Of a stretch of DNA of 64,000 nucleotides, positions 52,554 through 60,628 are shown in pieces. This DNA comes from Sutcliffiella halmapala (GTDB taxonomy: Bacteria > Bacillota > Bacilli > Bacillales > Bacillaceae_I). The stretch covers positions 3,981,445 through 4,045,444 of the forward strand of contig NZ_KV917375.1 of the NCBI RefSeq assembly GCF_002019665.1. Reading direction: 5' to 3'. The notes below the pieces were generated by a model. That model saw only the letters and a program-made list of their open reading frames with translations, made no database searches and had not been told where the DNA came from. The translations under genes and the position numbers were made by a program. Numbering within the stretch: position 1 is the first letter of the stretch; every line of letters starts with the position of its first letter.

Positions 52554-53027
52554 TTAATTAGCTGCTTTCTTTATTGATTTTTCCACAAGGTACTGAAAGC
52601 CATAGATAATTACGGCTAGGGATATATTTATCAAATACCAAACAGAGTGTTTCATCTTCTTAAATTTGACAATATCAAAAAAATTTCCAATGACAGGTAA
52701 CGGATATGCATTAATTAAATCCAAAACCATATTTGTAATTAAGTATTTAGGAAAATTCCCGTATGTTAATCTAAATATCCATAGTGTTGCGACAAAATAA
52801 GGACCTAATAAAAATGTAAAATCGATTGGACCAGGAGATAAAGGATTATTAGTAATCCACCATTTTCTCCTATGAGAGATGAGACTAAACACACTTAAAA
52901 TTAAATTGACAAAGCTGGCAACAGGTAAAAACCTTATAAAATTTCTTTTCCCCATAAACGGAACGGTTAGCCAAGGCAATATTAATGTTGCTAAAGAGAA
53001 TGCAATTCTATAATTAATCTTAACCAT
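52554..53027 (-). CDS. Integral membrane protein, unknown
   Basis: About 157 residues with four to five helices (around 10-28, 34-53, 75-95, 135-155). A conserved-looking PLSPGPIDFTFLLGPYFVATLWIFRLTYG lies in the middle. ATG 53027 is chosen because AGGAGG lies nearby; an extension to 53063 has no site. I recognise no family. It is isolated, 103 nt downstream of the DUF2071 gene stop on the opposite side. Confidence 0.5.
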   Translation of the reverse strand: MVKINYRIAFSLATLILPWLTVPFMGKRNFIRFLPVASFVNLILSVFSLISHRRKWWITNNPLSPGPIDFTFLLGPYFVATLWIFRLTYGNFPKYLITNMVLDLINAYPLPVIGNFFDIVKFKKMKHSVWYLINISLAVIIYGFQYLVEKSIKKAAN

Positions 53028-53166
53028 TAAGCTCCTCTCCTCCTTTATTTGATATTCTTCCATTTTTCTAAGAGTATGGTTTTTTTATACAAATATATAA
53101 GGGCTAAAGTTTGCCCGTTCACACCGTATGTACATTTGCAGCATAAAACATTCCGACTTAGTCACT

Positions 53167-53916
53167 TCATTCAATCCGTTCATTTTTAATATTCCATATT
53201 AGCGAATCCATACCTGTGGAGAAATGAGCGATTGGTTTTACGTTAGAAAGATCAAAATGAAATGGTGTAATAAGGGTATTCCTGACTATTTCGAACTCTA
53301 CTTTTTGTAATGGCCATGGCCGATGGTGTATTTCACCGCAATAGAGGTTGACTCCGTTAGTCGAACTATATAGACAATATCGCTCAGTGAGCCAATGGTC
53401 TAGCGTCCCTTCTTTTGGAAAAAAAACTTCCGATATTGGAACGTAATTGCCCTTAAATGCTATAGGCGTATTCGTGTTTCCTTTACGAGTACTTTGGCAA
53501 TGAAAGGTTTGTCCTTCTTTTCGAAAAGAAATTTGCGCCGAATAATATGGTAAACGATACCATTTTTTTGCTATCTTTAAAGATGCCCAGTTCTCAACAT
53601 CAATAGACATAAAATAAATACCGGGTTTTCCATTGCATGTAACATATGTCCTTACATTGATTTCTGGAAATTTAGGTGTAAGGGAAACATTCCGTATTCC
53701 AAGCGGATAAATTCCCTCTAAGACGAATACAATGATGCCTAGCCATGCGGAACCATTAAAGGTGTCAATTTGTAAGGAAGAAGGAATATATGGTCGTAGT
53801 TTTTCAAGTGGAATAGGCCAATGCAAAAACAACAGATTACTCCAAGTTTGCCGCATAATCCACTTTTTTGAAGGTAATGGATAAGGACGATGAACAATAT
53901 CATCCATTATATTCAT
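53167..53916 (-). CDS. DUF2071 (YqjF-like) protein
   Basis: 249-residue protein of the YqjF/DUF2071 family. The usual order is visible: MRQTWSNLLFLHWPIPLEKLRPYIPSSL near residue 20, DTFNGSAWLGIIVF near residue 52, VNVRTYVTCNGKPGIYFMSIDVENW near residue 82, and late HHRPWPLQKVEFEI near residue 200. In B. subtilis yqjF responds to nitroaromatics, but enzyme activity is unknown. ATG 53916 follows GGGGG. It is divergent from the glutamate-synthase-like gene. Confidence 0.85.
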   Translation of the reverse strand: MNIMDDIVHRPYPLPSKKWIMRQTWSNLLFLHWPIPLEKLRPYIPSSLQIDTFNGSAWLGIIVFVLEGIYPLGIRNVSLTPKFPEINVRTYVTCNGKPGIYFMSIDVENWASLKIAKKWYRLPYYSAQISFRKEGQTFHCQSTRKGNTNTPIAFKGNYVPISEVFFPKEGTLDHWLTERYCLYSSTNGVNLYCGEIHHRPWPLQKVEFEIVRNTLITPFHFDLSNVKPIAHFSTGMDSLIWNIKNERIE

Positions 53917-54105
53917 GAAATGGTCCCCCTAGTTTTCATATGTCCATAGTCTGGTGGAAAATGACAATTTAATACGATGAGGAATACAAAAAAGCTTAAC
54001 TATTTTAAAGCATTCCTTTGGTATTTATATGATTTCCCATTTTTGGATATAATATGAGTCGTGGACTACCTTACCTAAAAATATGCTGAAGTTGGAGACA
54101 TAATT

Positions 54106-55530
54106 ATGTCGAACATTTTTTATTATTTGACCTTTACTATGCTGGCCATTATATTTGTCTCTTTTGTATTCATTCTTTTTGGTTGGCGTTGGATTATCAA
54201 ACGAACCGTGAAGCACATGGGAAAAATCATTTTAACTGACAGTTATCAAGAAAATATATTGGAATTGATGCCAGGACTTCGGCATATGGGTGTTCAAAAT
54301 ATGCTTGAAAATAGCTTGCGCGCAGAAACAGGTGATGTCCTCCATCGCCCGCTTGGCTCATCCAAAAAATGGCCTCACTTGGATCCGCTTACCTTTATCC
54401 CAGCCCAAACAAGTCCGTTTCCCATTGATGGTGATGTGGATATCGATATGCGCGTAACGATTGGACCAGAAGCAAAAAAGCCAATGACAATAAAGATTCC
54501 CATTATAATCAGCGGGATGGCCTATGGAATCGCCCTAAGCGAGGAAGTGAGACTTTCTTTGGCGGAAGCAGCCAATAATGTTGGAACGGCTATTAACTCT
54601 GGGGAAGGGGCCGTTTTACCTGAAGAATTAAACAAAGCAGGAAAATATATTTTACAGTTTGCTAAAACAGAATGGTCAAAGGAAGAAGAGCTCATTAAAC
54701 GTGCCAACATGATTGAAATTAAATTGGGACAAGGTGCACTATTCGGGACTGGCGGGAGAATTTCACCTAATAATTTAACAGGTCGTGCACGGGAGCTGAT
54801 GGGACTTAAGGAAAATGAGGAAGCCATAATCTATGATAATTTCACTGAAAATGAAACATTAGAAGATATAAAGGAGATTGTTGAAAAACTCCGAAGATTT
54901 ACTGGTGGTGTTCCTATTGGTGTAAAAATAGGAGCAGGTGGAAAGATCGAAGAAGATATAGATCATTTACTATACCTAGGTGTAGATTTTATTACAATTG
55001 ACGGCGGTCAAGCAGCCACACACGGTGCGGCGCCTATTTTATCTGATGATATGGGAATTCCCACCTTACATGCAGTTGTCCGGGCTGTTAATCATCTAGA
55101 AAAGAGAAAAATGAAGGGGAGAATTAGTTTAATTGTCTCAGGCGGGCTTCTAGTACCAGGGCACTTCTTAAAAGTGATTGCGCTAGGTGCTGATGTGGTA
55201 AGTGTAGGTTCAGCTATTCTTTTTGCAGTTTCACATAGTCAAGCTCTCAATGCACTGCCTTTTGAACCACCTACACAAGTTGTTTGGAATGAAGGGAAAT
55301 TTTCGGATCAATTTAATATTGAAGATGGCGTAAAATCAGCAGAGAAGTTCTTAACAGCAAGCATAGAAGAAATGAAAATGGCATTAAGAGCAATGGGCAA
55401 ACGCTCTTTAAAAGAGTTATCCAAAACAGATTTAGTATCCTATGATGAACTGACCGCTAAAATGGTTGGAGTTCCATTTTCTTTTGAAGCTTGGGAAGAC
55501 AAACAAATGAAAAAAGAGGAAATGAAGTGA
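54106..55530 (+). CDS. Membrane-anchored FMN-binding glutamate synthase-like protein
   Basis: 474 residues with an N-terminal transmembrane helix (about 8-30) and a GltS FMN-binding barrel. FMN-site residues are in IIISGMAYGIALSEEV, AINSGEGAV, IEIKLGQGALFGTGG, VKIGAGGKIEEDI and FITIDGGQAATHGAAP; SLIVSGGLLVPGHFLKVIALGADVVSVGSA is typical. The 3Fe-4S cysteines expected after ALGAD are replaced: SVGSAILFAVSHSQ contains none. Glutamate synthesis is therefore doubtful. ATG 54106 follows TTGGAGA. It is followed after 5 nt by an FAD oxidoreductase, a likely electron donor or partner. Confidence 0.85.
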   Translation: MSNIFYYLTFTMLAIIFVSFVFILFGWRWIIKRTVKHMGKIILTDSYQENILELMPGLRHMGVQNMLENSLRAETGDVLHRPLGSSKKWPHLDPLTFIPAQTSPFPIDGDVDIDMRVTIGPEAKKPMTIKIPIIISGMAYGIALSEEVRLSLAEAANNVGTAINSGEGAVLPEELNKAGKYILQFAKTEWSKEEELIKRANMIEIKLGQGALFGTGGRISPNNLTGRARELMGLKENEEAIIYDNFTENETLEDIKEIVEKLRRFTGGVPIGVKIGAGGKIEEDIDHLLYLGVDFITIDGGQAATHGAAPILSDDMGIPTLHAVVRAVNHLEKRKMKGRISLIVSGGLLVPGHFLKVIALGADVVSVGSAILFAVSHSQALNALPFEPPTQVVWNEGKFSDQFNIEDGVKSAEKFLTASIEEMKMALRAMGKRSLKELSKTDLVSYDELTAKMVGVPFSFEAWEDKQMKKEEMK

Positions 55531-55535
55531 TTGCA

Positions 55536-56654
55536 ATGCATATTGTTGTTATTGGAAGTGGATTTGGAGGGTTAAATGCTGCGGTTGAGCTTCGTAAAAA
55601 ATTTAAACATTCACAACATGAAATCACCGTGATTTCTGATCAAGAACAATTTATTTTTCGTCCATCCCTAATTTGGCTTCCATTTCACAAGCATAGTATT
55701 GAAAAGATTACCTTCCCACTACGTCCAACATTTGAAAAAATCGGTGTTAGGTTTATTGAAAAAAGTGTCCAATCACTAATGCCAAAACAAAATTATGTGA
55801 TATGCCATGATGATGAAATGATTACATACGATTATTTAATAATTGCGTCAGGCGCCTCTCCTGACTGGGCAAGAATAAAAGGATTAGAAGGAAAAAGTGC
55901 ATCCATCTATGATATATCATCTGCTCTTAAAACAAGAAAAAGGCTTGAAGAGTTAGAAGAAGGTGAACCAATTGTAATAGGAGTTGCACAGGAGAATCCG
56001 AACCATGGCATTGCTTATGAGTTTTTATTTGAGTTGGATGCATATCTGAATGAGCATCTCATCAAATGCCCCATAACGTTTTTCACATATGAAAAAGAAC
56101 TTTTTGACGGAACTGGAAAAGAGCCCACAGAAAAGCTCGAAGAATTAATGGCGGAAAAACAAATACAGTACTACTGTAATGTTTCTATTGAACAGGTTGA
56201 TGATGGAAAGATCTATTTGAATAACGGAGAACGACTGCCTTATTCCTTTTTATTCGTTTTACCTCCTTATAAAGGAAAGAAATGTATTCTTACATCGAAA
56301 GATTTTGAGCATAAAAATGGCATCCTGCCCGTTCATGAAAGTCTCCAATCCATACAGTGGGAAAATATTTATGTAGTTGGGGATGCAAATAATATCAAAG
56401 GAATAAAATCAGGGCGTGCCGCTGAGCTTCAGGGCGTACTCGCAGCTGATAACATTGTCAAACAAATGCATCATGAACCACTTCAATCATTCCAGCAAGA
56501 TACCATTTATTTTATGGAGCTTGGAAAAGAAGGTGCTATGTTTATTATGAATAAACCGTCTAAACAGGGAACAATCCAATGCACAATGAGTGGCATATTG
56601 CCACATATAATGAAGCGAGCGTTTGAAAATTATTACTTACTTAAATTCAGCTAA
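55536..56654 (+). CDS. FAD/NAD(P)-binding oxidoreductase, NDH-2/SQR-like
   Basis: 373-residue flavoprotein. Residues 1-25 contain the dinucleotide motif IVVIGSGFGGLNAAVEL; the second Gly-rich motif lies in YDYLIIASGASPDW, and the late FAD motif is NIYVVGDANNIKG near residue 295. The layout matches type II NADH dehydrogenase and sulfide:quinone oxidoreductases. No convincing pair of SQR redox cysteines is seen. The C-terminus ends in a short amphipathic region (MKRAFENYYLLKFS), which may bind the membrane. ATG 55536 has only a weak site, and the coding region is probably coupled to the upstream gene. Confidence 0.82.
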   Translation: MHIVVIGSGFGGLNAAVELRKKFKHSQHEITVISDQEQFIFRPSLIWLPFHKHSIEKITFPLRPTFEKIGVRFIEKSVQSLMPKQNYVICHDDEMITYDYLIIASGASPDWARIKGLEGKSASIYDISSALKTRKRLEELEEGEPIVIGVAQENPNHGIAYEFLFELDAYLNEHLIKCPITFFTYEKELFDGTGKEPTEKLEELMAEKQIQYYCNVSIEQVDDGKIYLNNGERLPYSFLFVLPPYKGKKCILTSKDFEHKNGILPVHESLQSIQWENIYVVGDANNIKGIKSGRAAELQGVLAADNIVKQMHHEPLQSFQQDTIYFMELGKEGAMFIMNKPSKQGTIQCTMSGILPHIMKRAFENYYLLKFS

Positions 56655-56835
56655 CGAACTTAATATCTTTCTGTCTATTATGAAGCAAAGGTAGGACGAT
56701 TCTTTTATTACCTTTTTGGATACAGCAGTACCCGACCCTATGCTTCATTAAATGATTCATCTATAATCAGCGCTTTCACACTTTACCTCAATCGTAATTC
56801 CTCCCGCTGAAAGGTTATTTAAATAACCCGGTGTC

Positions 56836-56886
56836 CACAGGAACAGGCACCACGACCCGTCTACACTTTAAAGTGTAGACGGGTCG
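56836..56886. repeat. Dispersed motif copy 2 fused to a 34-bp perfect palindrome
   Basis: CACAGGAACAGGCACCACGA and CCC (56836-56858) match the 5467 copy at 21 of 23 positions. The palindrome CGACCCGTCTACACTTT with its complement covers 56853-56886 without mismatch. It lies between convergent genes, so it may be a two-way transcription stop. Confidence 0.65.
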
Positions 56887-56888
56887 AC

Positions 56889-57194
56889 TTACCTCTCCAC
56901 TCGACCCTCAACCCTTTCGAAGTGTTCCACTGTTGGAAATGGGTCATAAAAATGATGTAGTTGTTTTTTCCATTCTTGATACTCTGTCGATTGTCTAAAT
57001 CCAACTGTATGATCTTCTAATGTTTCCCACTTCACCAACAATAAATATTTCCCCTTAACTTCCAAACATCGTTGTAATTCGTGAGATATGTAGCCCCTCA
57101 TTGATGATATGATTTTTGATGCTTCTCGAAATGTTTCCTCATATTCCACTTCCATACCTTTTTTAACTTGTAGCATAACAGCTTCTAAAATCAA
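56889..57194 (-). CDS. Antibiotic biosynthesis monooxygenase (ABM)-domain protein
   Basis: 101-residue ferredoxin-like dimeric alpha-beta protein of the ABM/YczJ type. The hallmark is EAVMLQVKKGMEVEYEETFREAS...GYISHELQRCLEVKGKYLLLVKWETLEDH, with the HELQ and W-x-x-x-E-x-H-x positions conserved. These proteins are small monooxygenases or haem-binding folds; substrate unknown. The TTG start is supported by AAAGGAGGAG. Confidence 0.85.
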   Translation of the reverse strand: MILEAVMLQVKKGMEVEYEETFREASKIISSMRGYISHELQRCLEVKGKYLLLVKWETLEDHTVGFRQSTEYQEWKKQLHHFYDPFPTVEHFERVEGRVER

Positions 57195-57285
57195 TTAATC
57201 TCCTCCTTTTTAAATGTTTGTTTATCATTTTGTATTTTGAACTCCATTGGCCGTTAGTAAAGTAAAGATAACTAAACAATACGCT

Positions 57286-57390
57286 TTATTTCTCCAAATA
57301 ATTCTTCAATGCATCCAAATCCTTGGCACAAATCTTTTTGAATGTTCGGGTCATCAGTTTACTAACCAGTTTTGCGATTCCAGTCTTATT
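57286..57390 (-). pseudogene. C-terminal remnant of an SRPBCC-like protein
   Basis: A minus-strand frame without start reads NKTGIAKLVSKLMTRTFKKI...CAKDLDALKNYLEK and stops at 57286-57288. The segment with two Lys-rich amphipathic helices resembles the C-terminal helix of polyketide-cyclase/SRPBCC family proteins. It abuts the stop of the lipoprotein gene, so the upstream part was probably deleted. Confidence 0.4.
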
Positions 57391-58015
57391 ACTCAATATT
57401 CATCTTGTTAATGAGCTCTATGATTTTTGCATCGTTACCTATGTCCACATTTACTAGATTTGTATTTTCGATAATATCGTTGTAAAACTTTTCACCAGCA
57501 GGATACTTGCCATCCCAACGTAAAGGGACGTTGTACAAATTAATTGTACCATCCCCATTACCACTATATGTTACGGAGCCATCCACTAATCGAGTACCTG
57601 ATAACTGGATAACATCTTCCAGGTAATTAGCGCTCGTGTCATCTTCAGAATTAAGTGGTGTACCAGTTGAGATATGTCGAACATATAAATCAGCGATCTC
57701 TTGATTCGATCCAAGTTGTAACCATATTCGAGCGTATTCGATTTCCTTGGAAGAATATTTGGACAATGGATTCTCTTCTTTGCTTTCAGTTACGACTTCT
57801 TCTGTTTCAGGAGTGGAATCCGTTACTTCTTCCTCTTTGTCCACCTGGCTACTCTCTTCTGTATCGTCGAATTTTTTTTCTGATTGGGAGGTAGACTTAT
57901 TCTCTGTGGTATCTGTTTTTGATGCTTCGTTCGTACCGCCAGTGCAAGCAACAAGCAATAGAAAGAGCAACACTAAAGTAACATTACAATAGAAAATCTT
58001 TGGTAGTTTCTTCAT
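57389..58015 (-). CDS. Lipoprotein, unknown function
   Basis: 208-residue predicted lipoprotein. The signal peptide (about 1-23) ends in the lipobox LVAC. A long acidic Ser/Thr/Glu-rich linker (about 25-85) precedes a C-terminal domain (about 88-208) with KYSSKEIEYARIWLQLGSNQEIADLYVRHI and SGNGDGTINLYNVPLRWDG. The domain resembles small uncharacterised Bacillus lipoproteins; no function is assigned. The gene is alone, although a remnant lies right after its stop codon. Confidence 0.7.
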   Translation of the reverse strand: MKKLPKIFYCNVTLVLLFLLLVACTGGTNEASKTDTTENKSTSQSEKKFDDTEESSQVDKEEEVTDSTPETEEVVTESKEENPLSKYSSKEIEYARIWLQLGSNQEIADLYVRHISTGTPLNSEDDTSANYLEDVIQLSGTRLVDGSVTYSGNGDGTINLYNVPLRWDGKYPAGEKFYNDIIENTNLVNVDIGNDAKIIELINKMNIE

Positions 58016-58127
58016 TTAATCATTGTATTCCTTCCTACTATCTCTTTCTTTATATCCTTCTAATAAATCAGAAACACTTTTTACATTGTTTATATTTATA
58101 TTGTCTATATAATTTTAAATGGTTAGT

Positions 58128-58323
58128 TTAGGCATCACTTAATGAATCAAATAAATACCAGCCACCATCTTTTAAATTCCTTTCTATTTCTTTAGTAGTA
58201 GTTTCATTTGGTAAAACATATGTACAAGATTACTGATGTACCGTGCAACATTTATCGGGAAAATCTACATTCATCCAAATCAATGTTAATTTCTCCTTTT
58301 CTTCAATTTCAATCTATTTTCAC
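58128..58323 (-). pseudogene. Degenerate small gene 2, overlapping gene 1
   Basis: After a GTG that overlaps the stop of gene 1 (GTGA), the reading frame is lost within five codons. In another frame it continues as KLTLIWMNVDFPDKCCTVHQ, a TAA at 58230-58232, then CTYVLPNETTTKEIERNLKD and DGGWYLFDSLSDA to a stop at 58128-58130. The chain looks like a real small protein ending KxDGGWxxF broken by one frameshift and one stop. It pairs with gene 1 by overlap, so both were once coupled. Confidence 0.45.
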
Positions 58324-58580
58324 CAATCATTTTGCCTAATTCTATCGTCCATAAGTATTGCAAATAAATAAGACGGAGCTTGAAGTTTTTGCAGTGTTAC
58401 GGTACTTTCTAATGGAACATATTTTAACGCAACAGCAAATGTACCTTTTTAAACATTACGATTTGTCCTGCTAAGCTTAATTGTATTACCGAATACTTTA
58501 TAGGTAAATTCTCCACCTCTAATTTGCTTAAAAACTTGACCTTCATTTTCACATATTCTTTCCCATACTAAATCAATCAC
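58320..58580 (-). pseudogene. Degenerate small gene 1 with in-frame stop
   Basis: From GTG 58580 the frame reads IDLVWERICENEGQVFKQIR, then GGEFTYKVFGNTIKLSRTNRNV, a TAA at 58449-58451, and KGTFAVALKYVPLESTVTLQ...APSYLFAILMDDRIRQNDW to TGA 58320-58322. Apart from the stop the 86 codons look intact and resemble small hypothetical proteins of Firmicutes accessory regions. Either a recent pseudogene or, less likely, readthrough. Confidence 0.5.
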
Positions 58581-58720
58581 CTAAATCACTCTTCCAAATT
58601 GTAGTCTATAAATACAATTAATAGTTCCTTTTCTTGTTAAATATTTTTCAAATATTAATGCCACATACAAAATTATCCACAATTAGACAATTCACCTTCC
58701 ATTCACCCAATAAAAAAATA

Positions 58721-58746
58721 ATTTCCATCTCATCTAAGATGGAAAT
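58721..58746 (-). terminator. Terminator of the ParB-like gene
   Basis: ATTTCCATCT and AGATGGAAAT form a perfect 10-bp stem with a 6-nt loop, followed on the minus strand by TTATTTTTTTA. It lies 153 nt beyond the ParB-like stop. Confidence 0.7.
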
Positions 58747-58898
58747 TTGCTTATTGAATCGTAATCCTTCATCTAACTGAACTTCTAGATGGTAAAAATA
58801 GTTCTCACTTTGCCAAACTACAATTAAGAAAAACAATCCTCCATTTATTTTTACATGATGAAAAAATATCTATATAGTCTAATCTACTAATGGAGAGC

Positions 58899-59657
58899 TT
58901 AATTTTTTATAAGCACGCTCTCTAGATATTGATTTAGTAATTCATTCCAATGCTCTGACAATCTAAAATTATTGTATATTAAGGTATCTACTAGTTGTTC
59001 TAATAACATTTCGTCATTCAAAATAGATAAAGGAATTCGATGAATTACAGTAGAAAAGAATTCAATTATAAGTCTGTACTTTCTTCCATCACATCTAAGA
59101 GGATCACCTACTGGTAGCACTGCTTTTTCATATAAGATTATTTTCAGTAATACAGTAAGAACTCTTGAAGTACAAATAGATTCAACAACAGATTTTGCCC
59201 TTTGTATATCCATGACTTCAAGAATATGCGTAGGAATCCTCCCGTCCAAAATATATCTGCGTATTGTTTCTCTCTTTTGATTAGTAGCCCTAGCTATTTG
59301 TTCTATATTCATTCCATGTTCATTAATGAGTCTCATAATATGAAAGTTTTTAAAATGCCATGTAGTGTCTTTTTCTAATGTAATAGCAGTTGTTAAAATT
59401 CTAATTATTCTTTCTCTCTCATTTGTTAAAGCTAATTCAACTACTGGAATATATAAACTTGGGTATAGTCTAAGGTAAGCTGCAAACGTGCTAAAGCCTG
59501 CTACGAGTACACTCTCTCCATTAGTTAGTTTCTCAACGGCAATGGATTCTATATCTCTTATTCTAACAGCATGAATAATTCTATGAGCCTTTTTATCATG
59601 AGTAATCTCATCAATAAAATAAGTACTTATACCCTCTGGACGAATTAGTTTTAACAA
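58899..59657 (-). CDS. ParB-like DNA-binding protein (divergent)
   Basis: 252-residue protein. The N-terminal 75 residues have a ParB/Srx-like outline: GISTYFIDEITHDKKAHRII then NGESVLVAGFSTFAAYLRLYPSLYIPVVEL, where the GxS/T-x-x-A-A region corresponds to the GERR box of ParB but the residues are changed. A helix-turn-helix follows near residues 110-135 (MNIEQIARATNQKRETIRRYI). The C-terminal half is helical and unmatched. A TTG start at 59657 is favoured because GAGGTG precedes it by 6 nt. It may be a regulator or segregation-type protein for the neighbouring SMC/kinase genes, from which it is separated by a pseudogene. Assignment is tentative. Confidence 0.5.
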   Translation of the reverse strand: MLKLIRPEGISTYFIDEITHDKKAHRIIHAVRIRDIESIAVEKLTNGESVLVAGFSTFAAYLRLYPSLYIPVVELALTNERERIIRILTTAITLEKDTTWHFKNFHIMRLINEHGMNIEQIARATNQKRETIRRYILDGRIPTHILEVMDIQRAKSVVESICTSRVLTVLLKIILYEKAVLPVGDPLRCDGRKYRLIIEFFSTVIHRIPLSILNDEMLLEQLVDTLIYNNFRLSEHWNELLNQYLESVLIKN

Positions 59658-59819
59658 ATTTATCACCTCACTAATTAATATGAGATGGTAAATTTGTCCT
59701 ATAACTAATAATCTATAAAGCTATTACTCTATAAGTTTAGTAAAAAGGATTGTTAGCTATTATTTATCTTCTCCTCGCTCGTAGTGGTATTTAAGAATGA
59801 CCAGAAAACAACCATAATT

Positions 59820-60405
59820 GACCTGTTACCTTACACAGATTCGCTTAAAAAGCACACTTGTTGTCTGCATTCCTGAGGATACTGAAAAGCCGATGGTACT
59901 TCGGGTTTCCGGTGGACCAACTATATATATGCTCTCTTATGAAACTATTGTCCCCTACATAAAGGACTCCGTGCGCCATAATGAGGTGGTAGTTGGAGTA
60001 TCCGTATTTGTAAACCCAAACCGTCACCAATCTTGCTCACGTCGTGACAGAAGCACATAATGATAGCCAACCCATCCTTGGCATCAAAGCATTTGGAAAC
60101 AAACTCGAAATACGAGATGATGATTCCTAGCAATGGCCTCTAAAGTAGAAGCAGAAATTGGTGCCGACATCGTCAAAACCTACTACTGCTTTTACTTAGA
60201 AAAAATAACAAAAACACGCCCTATTCCTATTGGAATTGCTGGCGGACCGAAATTTAAAACCGTTAAAGAAGCATTAGAATTAACCTATAATGCAATGAAT
60301 TAAGGAGCTGCGGGTTTTGATATGGGAAAGAATATTTGCCAGTCGGAGCATCCTGAGGTGATGATTCAAGCGATTCATAAGATTGTGAAGGAGGGAAATC
60401 GGGGA
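59820..60405 (+). pseudogene. Decayed LsrF-like class I aldolase/thiolase
   Basis: Pieces in three frames line up with the LsrF/DeoC-like fold: KPMVLRVSGGPTIY (59895-59935), VTNLAHVVTEAHNDSQPILGIKAFG, GADIVKTYYCF with the catalytic Lys, then IPIGIAGGPKFKTVKEALEL, an in-frame TAA at 60301-60303, and GAAGFDMGKNICQSEHPEVM. At least two frameshifts and the stop break the gene. In LsrF the KTYY lysine forms the Schiff base. The N-terminal third is missing. It sits between the ParB-like gene and the kinase operon on the other strand, suggesting an insertion or rearrangement. Confidence 0.7.
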
Positions 60406-60470
60406 AGGAAGCATTGGGGTTTTATGAAGAGATTTTGGGGGTTAAGGGCTAGTTTAACATATGAAAATGT

Positions 60471-60507
60471 TCCCGCTATTTTATGGAATAGCGGGGATTT
60501 TTATTTT
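60471..60507 (+). terminator. Rightward terminator after the lsrF remnant
   Basis: TCCCGCTATT pairs with AATAGCGGGGA around TTATGG, followed by a T-rich stretch on the plus strand. It is a relic terminator of the aldolase gene. Confidence 0.7.
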
Positions 60508-60628
60508 ATAAAAGCTGTGTTATAAATTGAGTGGTTACTTCAATTTTGAAATCTGCTTGATGATACTCAACATTAATTTAATAATGTTGTTATTGAAACT
60601 GTTTTGATAGCTCTTTTTTAAGTTTTTC

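Noticed and set aside
58648-58836. 62-codon minus-strand frame
   Set aside because: It runs through the terminator hairpin at 58721-58746 of the ParB-like gene, has no recognisable features, and is likely spurious.
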